Shown: positions 1 through 12,442 of the stretch, piece by piece
How positions within the stretch are numbered: position 1 is the first letter of the stretch
Layout of the letters: each line of letters begins with the position of its first letter
Source of the DNA: Macrobrachium rosenbergii
Taxonomy: Eukaryota > Arthropoda > Malacostraca > Decapoda > Palaemonidae
Direction of reading: 5' to 3'
DNA: 64,000 nucleotides
Assembly: GCF_040412425.1 (NCBI RefSeq)
Contig: NC_089741.1
Location: forward strand, 36,587,027-36,651,026
Notes under the pieces: generated by a model
Seen by the model: only the letters and a program-made list of their open reading frames with translations
What the model was told of the DNA's origin: nothing
Database searches by the model: none
Position numbers and translations under genes: made by a program

Positions 1-890
1 GAGGGGTCACATCTGGCCACAGACACCATTAATTTCCCCATGATCTGAGGAATAGCTGACAAAAGTAAAGTAGAGAGCTCTAAACCAACAATCAATGTCC
101 TTTCAAACAGTGTTGGTACTTCCTCAATACCATGAAGACTTAAAACATGATGCCAAAAAACTAAAAGTTACTTGTTTGACTTTATACCTTGTATAACCTA
201 TATAACAAACGACACTGATCCATTTTTCATCACGACTGGAATACATTCTCCTACATAATGTCCAATACCCAGAGGCCTTTCTTGTCTAAACCAGGCTGCT
301 AAAGTGGGTGTCTTTTTTTTTTTTTTCCCTACAACGGTAATTACAATTTAGGCCACAATCGGATTACTTCCAGTGTGGCCATATCCTAAAGCTTTATTTT
401 GAGATATGGACAAAAACAGATCTTGAAACTCATCTTTTTCAAATTAATGAAATATCAGCGAGGACACATCATTACTTGTACTGAAAAAGCTAAGATGAAC
501 AAGATTTCTTTTACATGCTGTTGTGATCATAACCAAATACCTGTAAAATGTTACAATACAAACAGCAGCAATATCAAAAGGACAAATAAAAATTTCTTCC
601 AGATGGGGACATCATAACTCTAGAAAAACCAAATCAATTACATACTACAATCTATAAAAATAAAAAGCCTAAACTGATATACCAAGGCAATACACTAGAA
701 GTTCCCCCTCACATGAAATGTGTACTGTAAAACAATAAAAAGGGGAAATTGCACAAACCACCCCCTCCCAAAAAAAGCAAACTTTTAATAGCATTTTAAC
801 AAACTAAACAATGTAATGTTGTACTACAATGGAAAGCATAAGTTACTAAATTAGTACCCTAGTAGCCAAATTGAAAAGAGTAAACACTGA
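1..890. other. Intronic or 3' flank of the CCNDBP1-like gene
   Basis: AT-rich sequence with no long coding frame. The only coding candidate is the minus-strand stretch 1-44, preceded by a pyrimidine-rich acceptor, which could continue the CCNDBP1-like frame. Several poly-A and poly-T runs, nothing else recognised. Confidence 0.4.
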
Positions 891-898
891 GTACTTAC

Positions 899-3800
899 TT
901 CTAATATTTCATTTAAAGCATCAGTGATGAGGTGTTTTGTCCCTGAAGTTCTGAAAGGACCATAGCTTTGTTATCTCGGTGACTTTTCTCTATTTTCTCA
1001 CATCCTTGCCACACAATGCCCGTAGACTGCCGATATCGCTCTCCTCTGCAATAAGTTTTCCAATGTCAACATAGGCTTTTCTCAATCTAATGATTAGTTA
1101 ACCATCTACTGAACATTCTAGTTTTATAAAAATTCGTGCTTTAGGAATAAGACCCATAGAAATTTGGGTGTTTGTTAGATGTATTTTTGCAGAACTTTCC
1201 TTCGGGTAATCACAACCTTAAAAATTAGGGAAAACCAGAAGCAAAATGGGAGAACTTCCTTTAGGTTTAATTAGCAAGCTTCTTGCTTTTCTCTTGGAGC
1301 CAAACATTCAACAGAAATTAATGTAAAAACCTCACGAAAACTCTAAAAGATAAACTTTTCTCCCAGCCCCTTATTCCCAAGGATGAGGGCAGTTTCAAAC
1401 AACTACATGATAGCAGTTACTACGCTACCATGCTGAAGCTAGGATGAAACTCTTCTGCTAAAAGATTACATCAGATTCAACGCCACTTTAAAGTTCCAAG
1501 ACATTTGCTATTAGTCCTCACATATACATTACTTTCACTTTTATTTGGCATCAATTCTTACACATCCTGGAAAGTAAGAACTTTTTGTTCTAACATTATG
1601 GTACTTCACTATTTAAATTGCCCTCTCCTCTTTCTCTATAAGATTCTATATACAGTAGTACTCCATTCTTCCTGCAAGACTGTAACCACCACAAAGCACT
1701 TGTCTCTTCTTTCGTTGACATTTTTATATGATCATCACATATCTGCATTTCCTCTTTCTAAACTTATTACACATTGTTTAATTCCATCAAAAATGGACTG
1801 GAACTGCCTTATTGCAACCTAACATCCAATCTCAATAAATATTCATTCCTTTTCTCCGCTCTGATTCTCAGGTCACATTCTTTCACTATTTTCCCTCTTT
1901 AGTGAGTTTTTTTTATTGCCAATCCTTTACATGCTGGTGTTGGCCATTTCAATATGAATTTTGTCTAACAGTATTTTTTCAATTAGTATACATAAATTAA
2001 ATCAGATGACATTTCTAACTTTCATACAGCTAGCTAAAATGATGTGTACTCAAATTAGGGGAGAAAAGTAGAGCAATACCAAGTGTGCATATTCAATTGA
2101 AGGATGAAAAGAGTGAGACCAAGTATCAAAAGTTAGAAAGTTAAGCTGGGAGAACCACAAGGACCACATAAAAAGGGCAGAAAATTACGAGCCTTTAGCA
2201 CCTAAAGGGATGCAGACGTGCAATCACTAAAACGGTACAATACAGTATTTAATTTCTCAACAACATTGAAAATATACACAAAGGAAATATATGCTTACAC
2301 TGCTTCACAGCCTTCATCCTTAATGATCTTCAAAAGCTGTCTTGCTGCTTGGATAGCTCGTACACATGAATACCTTACATTATCACGAAGCACTTGGCCA
2401 TGAATGGGGGAAAGTCTGTAAAATGTAGACGCCAAAGCCAAAACAGCCTGTTCCACAGCAGTTAATAGACCTGCAATGGATAAATCATTAGTTTTCAATC
2501 TATTACAGTATCGCGAATGACACAAACTTTTAAAATTCTATTAATTTTATAAAAAGATATAATTTAATGAAAGCTTAATTCACTGTTGCATGAGGTTTGT
2601 CTCCATTAGAATTTAAACCTTAAAGGCAAACTCACAATTTTTACTCAAATTTGCGATTACTTAACAAACAAAAAAAATACACTTCGTGTATGATTTCATG
2701 TTCTTACTTGTTTGAAGTATACAAATGGTTACCAAAGACTTTCAGTGATAACAAATATCCTAATCACACCACTAAGTTACAAAACACTATTCTGTCTCTT
2801 GCTCATACTTTGCATACTTGTACCACAAGCAAAAGCTTTGCCGCTTTCATTTTAAATATTCTGAGAAATAAAATCAGGCATGGCCTTATACAAAGATCCT
2901 GTTGGTAAAGAGCTTTAAAACTTCTAAAAATTTTAATTATTTTTTCTCTTCCACTTAATGTTGCATAGCTTCTATATCCAGCCATTTGTTGATGCTACAT
3001 CCTCACAAAGAGAATCAAGTTTATAATAATTTTGCCATTTTCAAGATTTTTATACACATGTTCAGTGTCGATTTTGTGGAACATTCTATCCATACTCAGT
3101 TTCTAATTATTTTCATAACTTGTGGAAACTTTAGGACAGAGTTTCAACATCTATTTGACAATGCCATAACAAAAGAACTTGTCGCCTTTTTCGGCCAAAT
3201 ATTAAATTTGAACTCTTTCGTTATCTTCTACCTAGTATTTTACAAGACTTTCAAGAACTATCTAAAACTGTATTTCAAAATGTCTTGAAATCCATCTATC
3301 ACTTATTATTAATGCTGTAACACCATATGGGCCAGCTCTATGAGACCATTATTTGTCATCCACTGAACTATATATCTTATTCAGAAGTTATGGAGCTTTT
3401 CAAAATGTTAGTCTGGCGATGTTACACTAATGAGAATCTACGCTCATGAAAACAAGTAAGACCTACATTTTTGTGCTGCATTGAAATGAATACAAGTTTT
3501 GTAGTACTTTTGTCTGCATGCCTTAACATATTCAATTATTACCATTTATAGAAACACTAAGCAACCTCTTGTTTCTTTCAAATAGTATTACAGGTATAAC
3601 ATACAGTATAGCCATTTTCATTATTACTTTCTAAGTGTAATTTTGTGTGTATGTAATAGTAAGACACTGAATTTTCCAAAGTAAGCAGAGTACTGTACAT
3701 TATATGTCGTCAACTACCATCTCAAATCCAACATGTCGAATAATGTTTTTACCCACTAGGAAATGATGGCAATACCAGTATGTATTTTGATACTATACAG

Positions 3801-5297
3801 GAAACATGGGTGGAATCATTTAATAATGCATACATTAACAGGAGGTAAAGAGTCAAAGATTAATGTTATTTGTATAAATACTGTAATTAAATGTCAGTGG
3901 ATGTGAAAATCCATTATGGACTGTGCAGTAGTCAAACCAAAATAGACAAGTGCTGAAAATTACGCAGCTTCACTAAATAGTAATACTGCAAGCAAATAAA
4001 ATGTAAAAGGAACAGCAAGAAAGGTAAATACTACAAATGTAAGTCTATAAATAAAAACTTTTCAACTTACAGGAAATAAGAAATAGTGAATAAGAGAAGG
4101 CAAGAGCAAAACTTGTACAAGAAAACTTACTCTATACACTCTATAGATACTAAACTTCCTGATATGAAACTGTTTAACTATCATAAATATATCTGAATCT
4201 TAGTGGGTGGTGACTCAGGACATAATGCATAAGCAAAATTAAAGGTGTGCAAGGGCATATGAAGATGCCTGAATTCACAAGATAGGTATGATTAGCTGGC
4301 ATAAGTTAAGTATGCCAATGCACAGAAAAAAAGACAAACAGTAAAACAATAAAAAATTTTGCAGCTTATATTTTGAAACATTAATAGCAATCTATACTTT
4401 GCTACAAAACACTGAATAAAACTCGACTTTCAATTACAGCTCAAAAGTATATCATTAAATGCAAAAAATTTCTTACTTGATGTTTCCTTTGGTGAAGGAG
4501 GTGGTGACTTGCTGAAGCAGATGCATATCTTTGTACATTCGAAGGATAATTTTTGGCTTATGACCACTGTAAAAAAAAAATAAAGATTTACATAACCTGT
4601 AATTAATGGGAGAACATTAAATGAAAGGAGAGACTGGACAGGGAATTAAAGCAATTACAGTACTTGCAAATTCACTAAAAGATTACTGTAAGTTTTATGA
4701 CTACATGTGATTATTGGCTCACTTTAAAAAATATACTATGCACCAGCTACAGATCTGTACTCATTAAAAACTGTATAATAATACTCACTCATTGTTTTCC
4801 AAAATTCATCCAATGAATTATCTCCATCATCCCTGTGTGCTTCTTTATCTATGAAAAAGAAGGTCATTTAAATAATAACGAATAACTGGCATAGCATGCT
4901 ATTTTATTGCAAATTAAATTAAATGTATACAAACAACTTAAAATACTACGATAAAGACTGTAATATATGTTCACTATTTATCTCTTATTAATTTAGAAAA
5001 ATGCAATTCAAAGAATAAGGCCTACTGGAAACTATATATGAAAACAACTGTATAATACAAAACAGATGATGCTTACAATCCTACAAACACTATAGTTAAC
5101 AGTACAAATCACAACTGTTTCTACATTGGTTAGAACTACAATCATTACTCTCATCTACCAATAAAACATACCTTGAACTTGCTGTTCGGCAATTAACAAA
5201 TTTTCGATACTATTCTGTAAAATATTTCCAAGGGGAGACAAAACTGGGGCATCTTGCCGACGTCTCAAAGCAGAATTAAGGTTATCACAGTCAGATG
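899..5297 (-). CDS. CCNDBP1: Cyclin-D1-binding protein 1 (GCIP/CCNDBP1) homologue, partial, five exons
   Basis: Exons on the minus strand, in transcript order: 5172-5297, 4789-4848, 4477-4566, 2299-2470 and 899-950. Every junction has an AG acceptor, a GT donor and compatible phase, and no stop interrupts the joined frame (about 166 residues). The product contains an FWKTM segment, then a basic region with FSKSPPPSPKETSS, then a helical stretch with FYRLSPIHGQVLR. This matches my recollection of vertebrate GCIP, where an FW motif is followed by FSQLPLPSPQET and a helix with LLPKDQGITLR. GCIP is a nuclear/cytoplasmic helical protein that binds D-type cyclins and dampens Rb phosphorylation. The amino-terminal exon was not found. 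The carboxy-terminal part lies off the left edge; a possible next exon is 1-44 (good acceptor at 45-47, open phase-0 frame), but this is weak. Homology is judged from memory of the family, not from a search. Confidence 0.75.
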
Positions 5298-5299
5298 CT

Positions 5300-7430
5300 G
5301 GAAAAGTTGAAAACACTGTGAATCAAATTTCCATTTATGGTGCAAGGGCTAACAAACACATATCCTTGAAACTTTATAAATGTCAGCTTCATGCCATCAA
5401 AATTTAACCAAGACAACACTAACTGCATAAAGGAGGAAGAAGTTGTTCATCTTGACCAATCAAAATGGGAATTATTCTGAAAAATTTATCATATACATAC
5501 AGCAGATAGCTTGCAACCAAATAATATATAAAAATAAATAATTAAATGTAAAATTCACTAGAATTACCAACGGTTGCTAAGAAGAGAGTTTCCCGGCAGA
5601 TCTTGATTATGCAGTTTATACAGTACAGTACAAGATTTGCAAGTTTTAAATAACAGACTGAAGCATATGAAAAGTGGTGCTAGCCTAAAAATCAGTGTTA
5701 CTAAAACACTGGGAAGTCAGCCTGCTGAGTTGTCCCAATAAGGAATCTTGGCACAGTTATTACAAATAATGGATCTCTTGAAAGCAAATTTCCTGAAGGA
5801 CAGATGAATACGCTTTGACAAGTATGGCCATCAAACAGAATTATCATATATTGAACATTCTGAGACTACTGAATGATTGGTGGCATTGGCTGGATTATAT
5901 TCTTCAATAGCAGCCTGAAACAACCATATAGCAAGCTGCTACAAGAACACCTACAGATTTTAGGAGAGTGGGAAGGTCAAGACCTAGGAAGTTAGGAATT
6001 AACTGGGATGACAATTTTGATCATAAATGTTTCGGTCAAACCAAAAGCACTCATTAACTGTTACATAAAACAAAACAAGGTTAATTAAAATGACGAAACA
6101 AAGCCACAGGGTTAAATACAAATTTAAATAACACATATTAAGTAATAACATATATTAAACATTACTTAATAGTTAAGTCTATCTTTCAAGAAACTTGAAA
6201 TAGTTCAACTGCAAAATGGCCATTCATTTCCACTGAAAATGAAACAGTACTTAATTACTTCTGCAGTCACTACGTAATGTATTAAGTTTGGCAAAAGTTG
6301 ACTTTTTCTTTGAATAAGTGACAGGCTATTTTACGCTTTTCATTTTTATCAGCCAGATGCATAATAAACAAAGGGCGTTGGAGTATTTTGGTCATATGAG
6401 TGTGAATACTTGTTACTTGGCCCTATTTCTCTGTCTCAGAAACTAAGACACAACACAGCCTAGGACTAACCATTTTCAGCTCATCAAGGAAAATGTTTAA
6501 TGGCTAGTTTTCAATGTCATTTATTTTACCACCAGTGAAATATGGGTTTTTCAGGGTAGTTTGCAGAATAACAGGACTATCTCTGAATGGAAGCTAAGTC
6601 ATTGTCTCGATGTTTAGAGTTACTAGGAGGTTTTGCCCCCAAACCCAGGTCAGGGCACAGTGCCTAAGTGAGGTTATTAAGGTAAGGTCTGGTTAGGTCA
6701 GAACCTGGCATTCTAGGGAAGGTTAGGTTTGCTTACGCCTGCGAATCTGTCCCGTCGTTCTACACTCGCCCTGGTTTTTCTGATGGGGCTATTTCTGTAG
6801 CATAGGCTGAATGCTTGGTTAGCCTATTAAGCCAAACAGTGAGACTGTGTGAAGCCACAGGCCTCAGCTAAGTTTAGGTTTGAGGCAGATCAGTAAAGTA
6901 AAGGACAACATCCCAAGCTATCCTGGTCAGAGATTCCTGTTGTTAATTCGCTAGAACTAAGTAGTCCTCTTCCAAGAGCTATTGGTAGCCTACACAGACC
7001 TAACCTAACCATATTTCACCAGTTTTGCCGTCGAATGAACAGTTAAGGGCGTTAATATTAACCGGCTATTCGGAGACATAACACCAACACAACGATGACC
7101 CAAGACTTGCCTAACAGCTCGTCACTTAATCTTGGACAGACCAATCTAACATTGTTAAACTAGCGAACGCATTTGCTTGTCATATGCTGATTTATAATTT
7201 AAGCACTCCAACCCTTTAATTGACATGAAATTCCTACACTGAGAAAAGCAATACTAACGCGTAGAAGAACAAACTTCACGACCAATACAGACGTACTGCA
7301 CAGTTCACTTGAAGTTGGTTCACGCGGACTGACAGCAGTAATGTTATCAGGGTGCGTTCGATATGTTCCAGGCGTAAATGTGAACCATATCTTTAATTTC
7401 TCCACAGTTATTTTAATCGTTGTAATATTT
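5300..7430. other. Presumed upstream region or first intron of the CCNDBP1-like gene
   Basis: No coding exon could be supported. From about 6,600 to 7,400 the base composition becomes more GC-rich than the flanking introns, with several CpG and GGTTAGG-like words, as might be expected near a promoter. An open minus-strand frame at 7199-7405 begins only at a GTG and has no internal Met, so I do not take it as the first exon. Confidence 0.3.
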
Positions 7431-7440
7431 TTATATGACT

Positions 7441-7889
7441 GAAATAAAAGGAAATATTTTCTATTCCATTTGACCTTGAAGATTATTATTATTCTGTCTC
7501 GACCTTTGCGATATATGTGCGGTACGAAACAACCAAGGCTGACTTTGCTGAAGAGAGCGTTTAATTACAACACCTTCAGTAATCTTTGATCGAAATCAAT
7601 GTAAATATTTTTTTATTCCATTTTACCTTGGTGATTATTATTCCATCTCGATCTTCGCGGCATATTCACGGCACGAAACAACCAAGGCTGACTTTGCTGC
7701 AGAGAGCGTTTAATTACAACACCTTCAGTAATCTTTGATCGAAATAAAAGTAAATATTTTTTATTCTATTTTACCTTGATGATCACTATTCCATCTCGAT
7801 CTTTGAGGCATATCCACGGTACGCAACATCGAGGGTTGAATTTGCTGCAAAGAATGTTTAAATTAGAACACCTTCAGTAATCTGTGATC
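7441..7889. repeat. Three tandem copies of a ~150-bp repeat
   Basis: Units at about 7441-7590, 7591-7740 and 7741-7889. Each starts with GAAAT[AC]AA, contains a TATT[CT]CAT..CTCGA[CT]CTT block and ends CACCTTCAGTAATCT[TG]TGATC. The first two units are the most alike and the third has drifted. Function unknown. Confidence 0.85.
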
Positions 7890-8277
7890 GAAATTAAAAG
7901 CAGCAGAGATATTTTCTCCTCGTGTCATAGCTTAAGGTCAAAATTGATTAAAATTTATTCTACGAGTCCAGTGTCTGAACTTACATACCGCCGACCAGCC
8001 GAAATTGACTATGGGGCTACTGTCATTAGCTTGAACCGCTGAACTACATCTACACAGAAGAAATTCACACTCTGATATAGGCTAATGGCGCATTGTATAT
8101 GCTACGAGCACATCCGTGTTATGTATTTCGGCAGTACAATAAATCTACACGCATACGGAAAAAAAAATTAAAATACGAGAAAATTTATCATACTGTCATG
8201 AAGCAAATCTATTTTAAATTTTCTTCATTTAATATAACAAGAGGTTATAAATTTTATGACGATAATGATGACGAGTT

Positions 8278-8278
<1 letters not shown>

Positions 8279-8342
<64 letters not shown>
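8279..8342. repeat. (AAT)n microsatellite
   Basis: About twenty perfect AAT units. Produces poly-Asn and poly-Ile frames that are not genes. Confidence 0.95.
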
Positions 8343-8345
<3 letters not shown>

Positions 8346-8535
8346 CAATCAAGATACACCTTAAACTGAACCCAAACAACATTCATAAATTCACACTCCT
8401 GAAAACATATCAACTGAATTCACTCGTTAAAAGCAGTCTAAATGGCTGTTAGATCCATGTACGATTCGTCTTCATAGAATAACGTGTTTTTAATCAAAAT
8501 CACGTCACAAGACGTCATATGAAGGTTCCTGTGTA

Positions 8536-8735
8536 GATTATTATTATTATTATTATTATTATTCAGAAGGTGAACCCTATTCATATGGGACAGGCCCACA
8601 TGCCATTGACTTGAAATTCAAGCTTCCGAAGAATATGATGTTCATTAAAAGGAATAACAGAAGGTAATGAGAAAGAAAGAAGATCACTTAAATAAAGAAA
8701 AGAAAAATAAATTAACAAATTAAGAACAAGTTAGT
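8536..8735 (+). repeat. Dispersed element B with an (ATT)n head
   Basis: Short (ATT)n followed by TCAGAAGGTGAACCCTATTC, a block around CCACTGACTTGAAATTCAAG, and a GGTAATGAGAAAG-type 3' part. The same module recurs at 11.2-11.6, 18.6, 34.0-34.2, 40.56-40.72, 45.03-45.19 and 62.93-63.05 kb, in both orientations, always with the AAT/ATT array at the same end. Probably a short non-autonomous retroelement or satellite-seeding element; class unknown. Confidence 0.75.
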
Positions 8736-8883
8736 CCGCAGGTCAGGAATCTCGACAGCGGACTTACTTTTAGAGTACTAAACACGGCGGAAGCTCCTTG
8801 GGACGCCGTGTTTAGTACTAGCACCTTGTGGATTCATGACGCGTAGATAACACGCCAAAGTAGCACCGATTTATCATAGCCCG

Positions 8884-9345
8884 TCAGTGACGAGCGGGCA
8901 AGTCACTAAATGAGAACCGATTCCGTGAGTTCACCTTGGACGGAAACATGGCTGGCGCAAGGCCGCTTGACGCGTATTGTTGGACTTTTGATGTTTTACT
9001 TTGTTTGGTTTTATGTACAGCCCTCCACAGGGATAATTCCCTTTCTGGCGGGCCCATGTACGTTTTCAAAATAAGGTGCTTCTTATATTTTATAATTGTC
9101 TTTCAGTGTTTTTCTCGTCAGTGTCGTAGCTCCTGCAGAATAGAGTCTTTAGTCCTTTTAAATTTGAATTCTTCTTGTATGCTCGTCACTTCAGGCGGTA
9201 TTTTGTTGTATAGTCTTGGTGCGCAGTGTACAAATGCTCTCTCGCCTGACTTACAGTTTGTTCTAGGTTCAAAGAAGCTTAAGCAGTTTTTCAGATATGT
9301 TGGTTCATCATATTTTAGTGCCTTAAAGACTGTAATTAGTACTGA
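8884..9345 (-). mobile_element. 5'-truncated LINE, ORF2 carboxy terminus
   Basis: Read on the minus strand from about 9345 down to the stop at 9118-9120, the frame encodes a carboxy-terminal tail with FVHCAPRLYNKIPPEV followed by FKFKRTKDSILQEL. This is the characteristic 'APRLWNxLPxxIR...FKxxLKxxLF' ending of CR1/jockey-type non-LTR ORF2 proteins. The region below about 9117 is its 3' UTR and is closely shared with 17.0-17.17 kb. No RT or endonuclease remains, so it is a dead 5'-truncated copy. Confidence 0.75.
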
Positions 9346-9889
9346 GAGTCCTGGGAATGGAGGGGTAGTGGCGTGACTGACAGAGGATCGTGACTTACAG
9401 CTGGCTGATCATATCCTAATTGGTCACAGTCAGCGAGCTCGTCATGAAGATTGAACTCCACATTTTAATTTCTTCTCATCGTCCTGATTGGTCGTCATCA
9501 TTCTAAGTCACTATGCGCATGCGCTGAGCCAATCGGCAAATTAACCTGAACGGAGCTTTTCTGCAGTTGTTTTAATATGGACGTTTTGACTGATTGAACC
9601 ATTTGAAGTGACAAGTGGATGTTGTGACTGTAACTGCAAGGCTCGACAGATGACAGATGCAGTTACTGAACCACATAATCCGGCGACTGCAGATTTTAAT
9701 ATGGAAATTGCGACCTTCGGAAAGAATTGAATGAATCCATAAACCCATTAGAGTGATAACTGAGGTATCACACAAATGGTTTTTGCCTCTCTTGAACGAG
9801 GAAAGAAACAACAATAGTGATTATAATCAAGGCACTGATAAGAACAACGTAAGGACAAACAACTATACCTGCTGACTAAGCTATATGTA

Positions 9890-10105
9890 ATATAGAATAC
9901 AGAATTTGGGCCAAAGGCCAAGCGCTGGGACCTACGATGTCATTCTGCGCTGAAACGGAAATTAGCAGCAAAAGGTCTGAAAGGTGTAACAGGAGGAAAA
10001 CCTCGCAGTTGCACCACGAATCAATTGTTAGGAGAGGGTGGAAAGTAACGTAGAAGAAAGAAAACATGAACGGAGGTACAGTAAAAGGAATGAAACTGGT
10101 ACATG
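9890..10105 (-). repeat. Dispersed element A, partial copy
   Basis: Reverse-orientation copy of a ~300-bp family. Its hallmarks are GGCCAAAGGCCAAGCGCTGG, a GTAACAGGAGGAAAACCTC block, a C[AT]ATTGTTAGGAGAGGGT block and, in full copies, a TGCACTGTAGGCATTAC block. This copy lacks the last part. Eleven other copies lie in the window. Confidence 0.85.
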
Positions 10106-10282
10106 TGGTCCACATCTCTGAGTTTACGCAACACGGACGAAATAGGGTTGCCAAAAGTATTCGACATGTTTACATGTTGACGGCAATACCAACTGTGGCA
10201 GAGCGTTAAGAAGTTTTTGTGTAAAGTAGAATATAGCAGAAATAAATGCAAAATCTGAGCAAAACTAGAAAAGATAGGTTTA

Positions 10283-10340
<58 letters not shown>
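10283..10340. repeat. (ATT)n microsatellite
   Basis: About nineteen ATT units. No gene recognised between 10.1 and 11.1 kb apart from this and the GA arrays below. Confidence 0.95.
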
Positions 10341-10345
<5 letters not shown>

Positions 10346-10644
10346 TTCTTCGGAAAAACGTATATGAGAAAAGGAAGGTTTTATTTGAAAGGCTAATCCA
10401 CATAAAAGCTAAAAAGATTTGAATTAAACTGAAAACTGAATAACAATGCAGATTTAAATTCTCGTGGAAAACTCAAAGTAATTTTGTTTAGAAAACGAAT
10501 GGAGACATTTTCTTATTTGCATTTTTTCCCGCCACACCTTAATTATTAGAAAAGATAGAGTTAAATCAGTATTAATAATAATAATGTCTCGCATAGAAGG
10601 CTTCCTTACGGGAAAGAATTCCTTTATGAAAAAACAAGAATAGG

Positions 10645-10647
<3 letters not shown>

Positions 10648-10684
<37 letters not shown>

Positions 10685-10764
10685 CGAAACACCACTCGGA
10701 AGAAGTTAGATAAGCAGCTACTGGTTTTTACAGAAGTACGAGAGAGAGAGAGAGAGAGAGAGAG
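10648..10764. repeat. Two (GA)n microsatellites
   Basis: GA runs at about 10648-10681 and 10740-10764, separated by unique sequence. Confidence 0.95.
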
Positions 10765-11152
10765 GAGACGCCTCATTCTAAAATGACCTGTATGAGACAG
10801 TGCAGCAGCAGCACGCGCATCAATCTCCCATCGACTCTGCATATTACCGTAACTGAGCGGAAAAAGCGACTCCTTAATCCCATGCTTTTCCAGTCACTAA
10901 ACTCCACCCCTTGACAGCTTTTCCCATGAGAGGTGCCTGTCAAGGTTCCCCCCAGGCGAAACGTAATGAAGTATTTCTGTCGTTAAACACAGCCTGCGAG
11001 CGTCGTAGGTTGTACCCTGTTCCTCGTCCCGCGCAGGCGCAGCGAAATGTTTTCCGGGGGTGCAGGCGTGACCATTTCATTCGATCGGACGGTTTTGGTT
11101 TTGCGGAATGGTGATCAAAAATTCGGTACTGGCCCTCACTTGGCCAACCGTG

Positions 11153-11154
<2 letters not shown>

Positions 11155-11204
<50 letters not shown>

Positions 11205-11297
11205 AAGGTGAACCCTACTCATAAAGAACAAGCCCATCACAGGAGCCATTGACTTGAAATTCAAGCCTCCAAAGAATATGGTGTTCATTTATTATTA

Positions 11298-11341
<44 letters not shown>

Positions 11342-11640
11342 AAGATGAAGCCTATTCATTTGGAACAAGCCCCCACCACAGGGGCCACTCACTTGAAATT
11401 CAAGCCTCCAAAGAACGCGGTGTTCATTTGTTATTGTTATTATTATATTATTCAGAAGATGAACCCTATTCATATGGGATAAGCCCACAGGGGCCACTGA
11501 CTTGAAATTCAAGCTTCCAAAGAGCATGGCGTTCATTCGAAACAAGTAATAGGAGGTAATGGAAAATACAGAAAGAAGAGACCAGTTACTAGAAAAACAG
11601 ATAAATTAACAAACTGATAAGTAAATAAATAGAAATGTAG
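11155..11640 (+). repeat. Three nested copies of element B, each with its own (ATT)n
   Basis: Three successive modules start with ATT arrays (11155-11201, 11288-11338 and an imperfect one at 11428-11450). Each is followed by TCAGAAG[GA]TGAA[CG]CC and the GACTTGAAATTCAAGC block. Only the third copy runs through to the distal part. The head-to-tail layout suggests tandem or nested insertion into the ATT tail. Confidence 0.85.
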
Positions 11641-11832
11641 GTAAATTATTAAAGTACAAAGAGATTTATCACAATAAGCAGAAACAGAAGGGAGTAGCAA
11701 GGTCTTGAGTACTGCAGATGCATAAATGTAAAAGACACTTCTGGTAAAGTAGCAATTTGATGAACAAAATTAATGACAATCTGGTCAGTCGTCATCGTTT
11801 TACAGAAATCCCCTCTTCCGTTTAACTGAGAC

Positions 11833-12180
11833 ATTTTTAGTTTTCTGTAAAGAAAACTATTGAGATGACTTTGTCTGTCCGTCCGCACTTTTTCTGTCCG
11901 CCCTCAGATCTTAAAAGCTACTGAGGCTAAAGGGCTGCAAATAGGTATGTTGATCATCCACCCTCCAATCATCGAACATATCAAATTGCAGCCATCTAGC
12001 CTCAGTATTGTTCATTTTATTTAAGGTTAAAGTTAGCCATGATCGTGCGTCTGGCAACGCTATAGGACAGGCCACCGCCGGGCCGTGGCTGCAAGTTTCA
12101 TGGGCAGCGGCTCATACAGCATTATCCGCTCTACAGAAAATTCGATTGCACCGAAGCAACTTCGGCGCAATTTCTACTTG
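11833..12180 (+). repeat. Multi-hairpin element C, partial copy
   Basis: Begins TTTTAGTTTTCTGTAAAG and ends GAAGCAACTTCGGCGCAATTT. It has the shared CTGTCCGTCCGCACTTTTTC block and the inverted-repeat core (AGGCTAAAGGGCTGCAAAT and its partner near 11980). This copy is shorter than those at 45.6, 55.75 and 59.9 kb because the ACCACCGAAAGATAG hairpin is missing. Confidence 0.85.
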
Positions 12181-12379
12181 GTCTTTATCTTCCACGCTTC
12201 CTTGGGGACGCCAGATGAAGTCAACGAATAAATCAATCAAGAGTGTCTCTCGCCTTCCCTTTAGATCGCCATTTTCATCCAAAGAAAAATTTTTATATTT
12301 GCGGAGAGAAAAGTTCAGCATCAAACCCATTTTTCATTTTTTTAATGTTTCTCACACACCATCACTCTCCGATAACGGT

Positions 12380-12442
12380 TGTTTAATTCTTTCTCTGTCT
12401 CTCTCTCTATCTCTGTCTGTCTGTCTGTCTCTCTCTCTCTCC
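12380..12442. repeat. (CT)n/(CTGT)n microsatellite
   Basis: Imperfect CT array with CTGT interruptions. No coding gene supported in 12.2-13.0 kb. Confidence 0.9.

Noticed and set aside
7199..7405. Possible first exon of the CCNDBP1-like gene
   Set aside because: Begins only with GTG, has no Met and no convincing donor in the right phase; kept as unassigned upstream sequence.
8936..9376. 146-codon plus-strand frame
   Set aside because: It is antisense to the LINE ORF2 tail, whose minus-strand translation has the recognisable APRLYNKIPPE motif.
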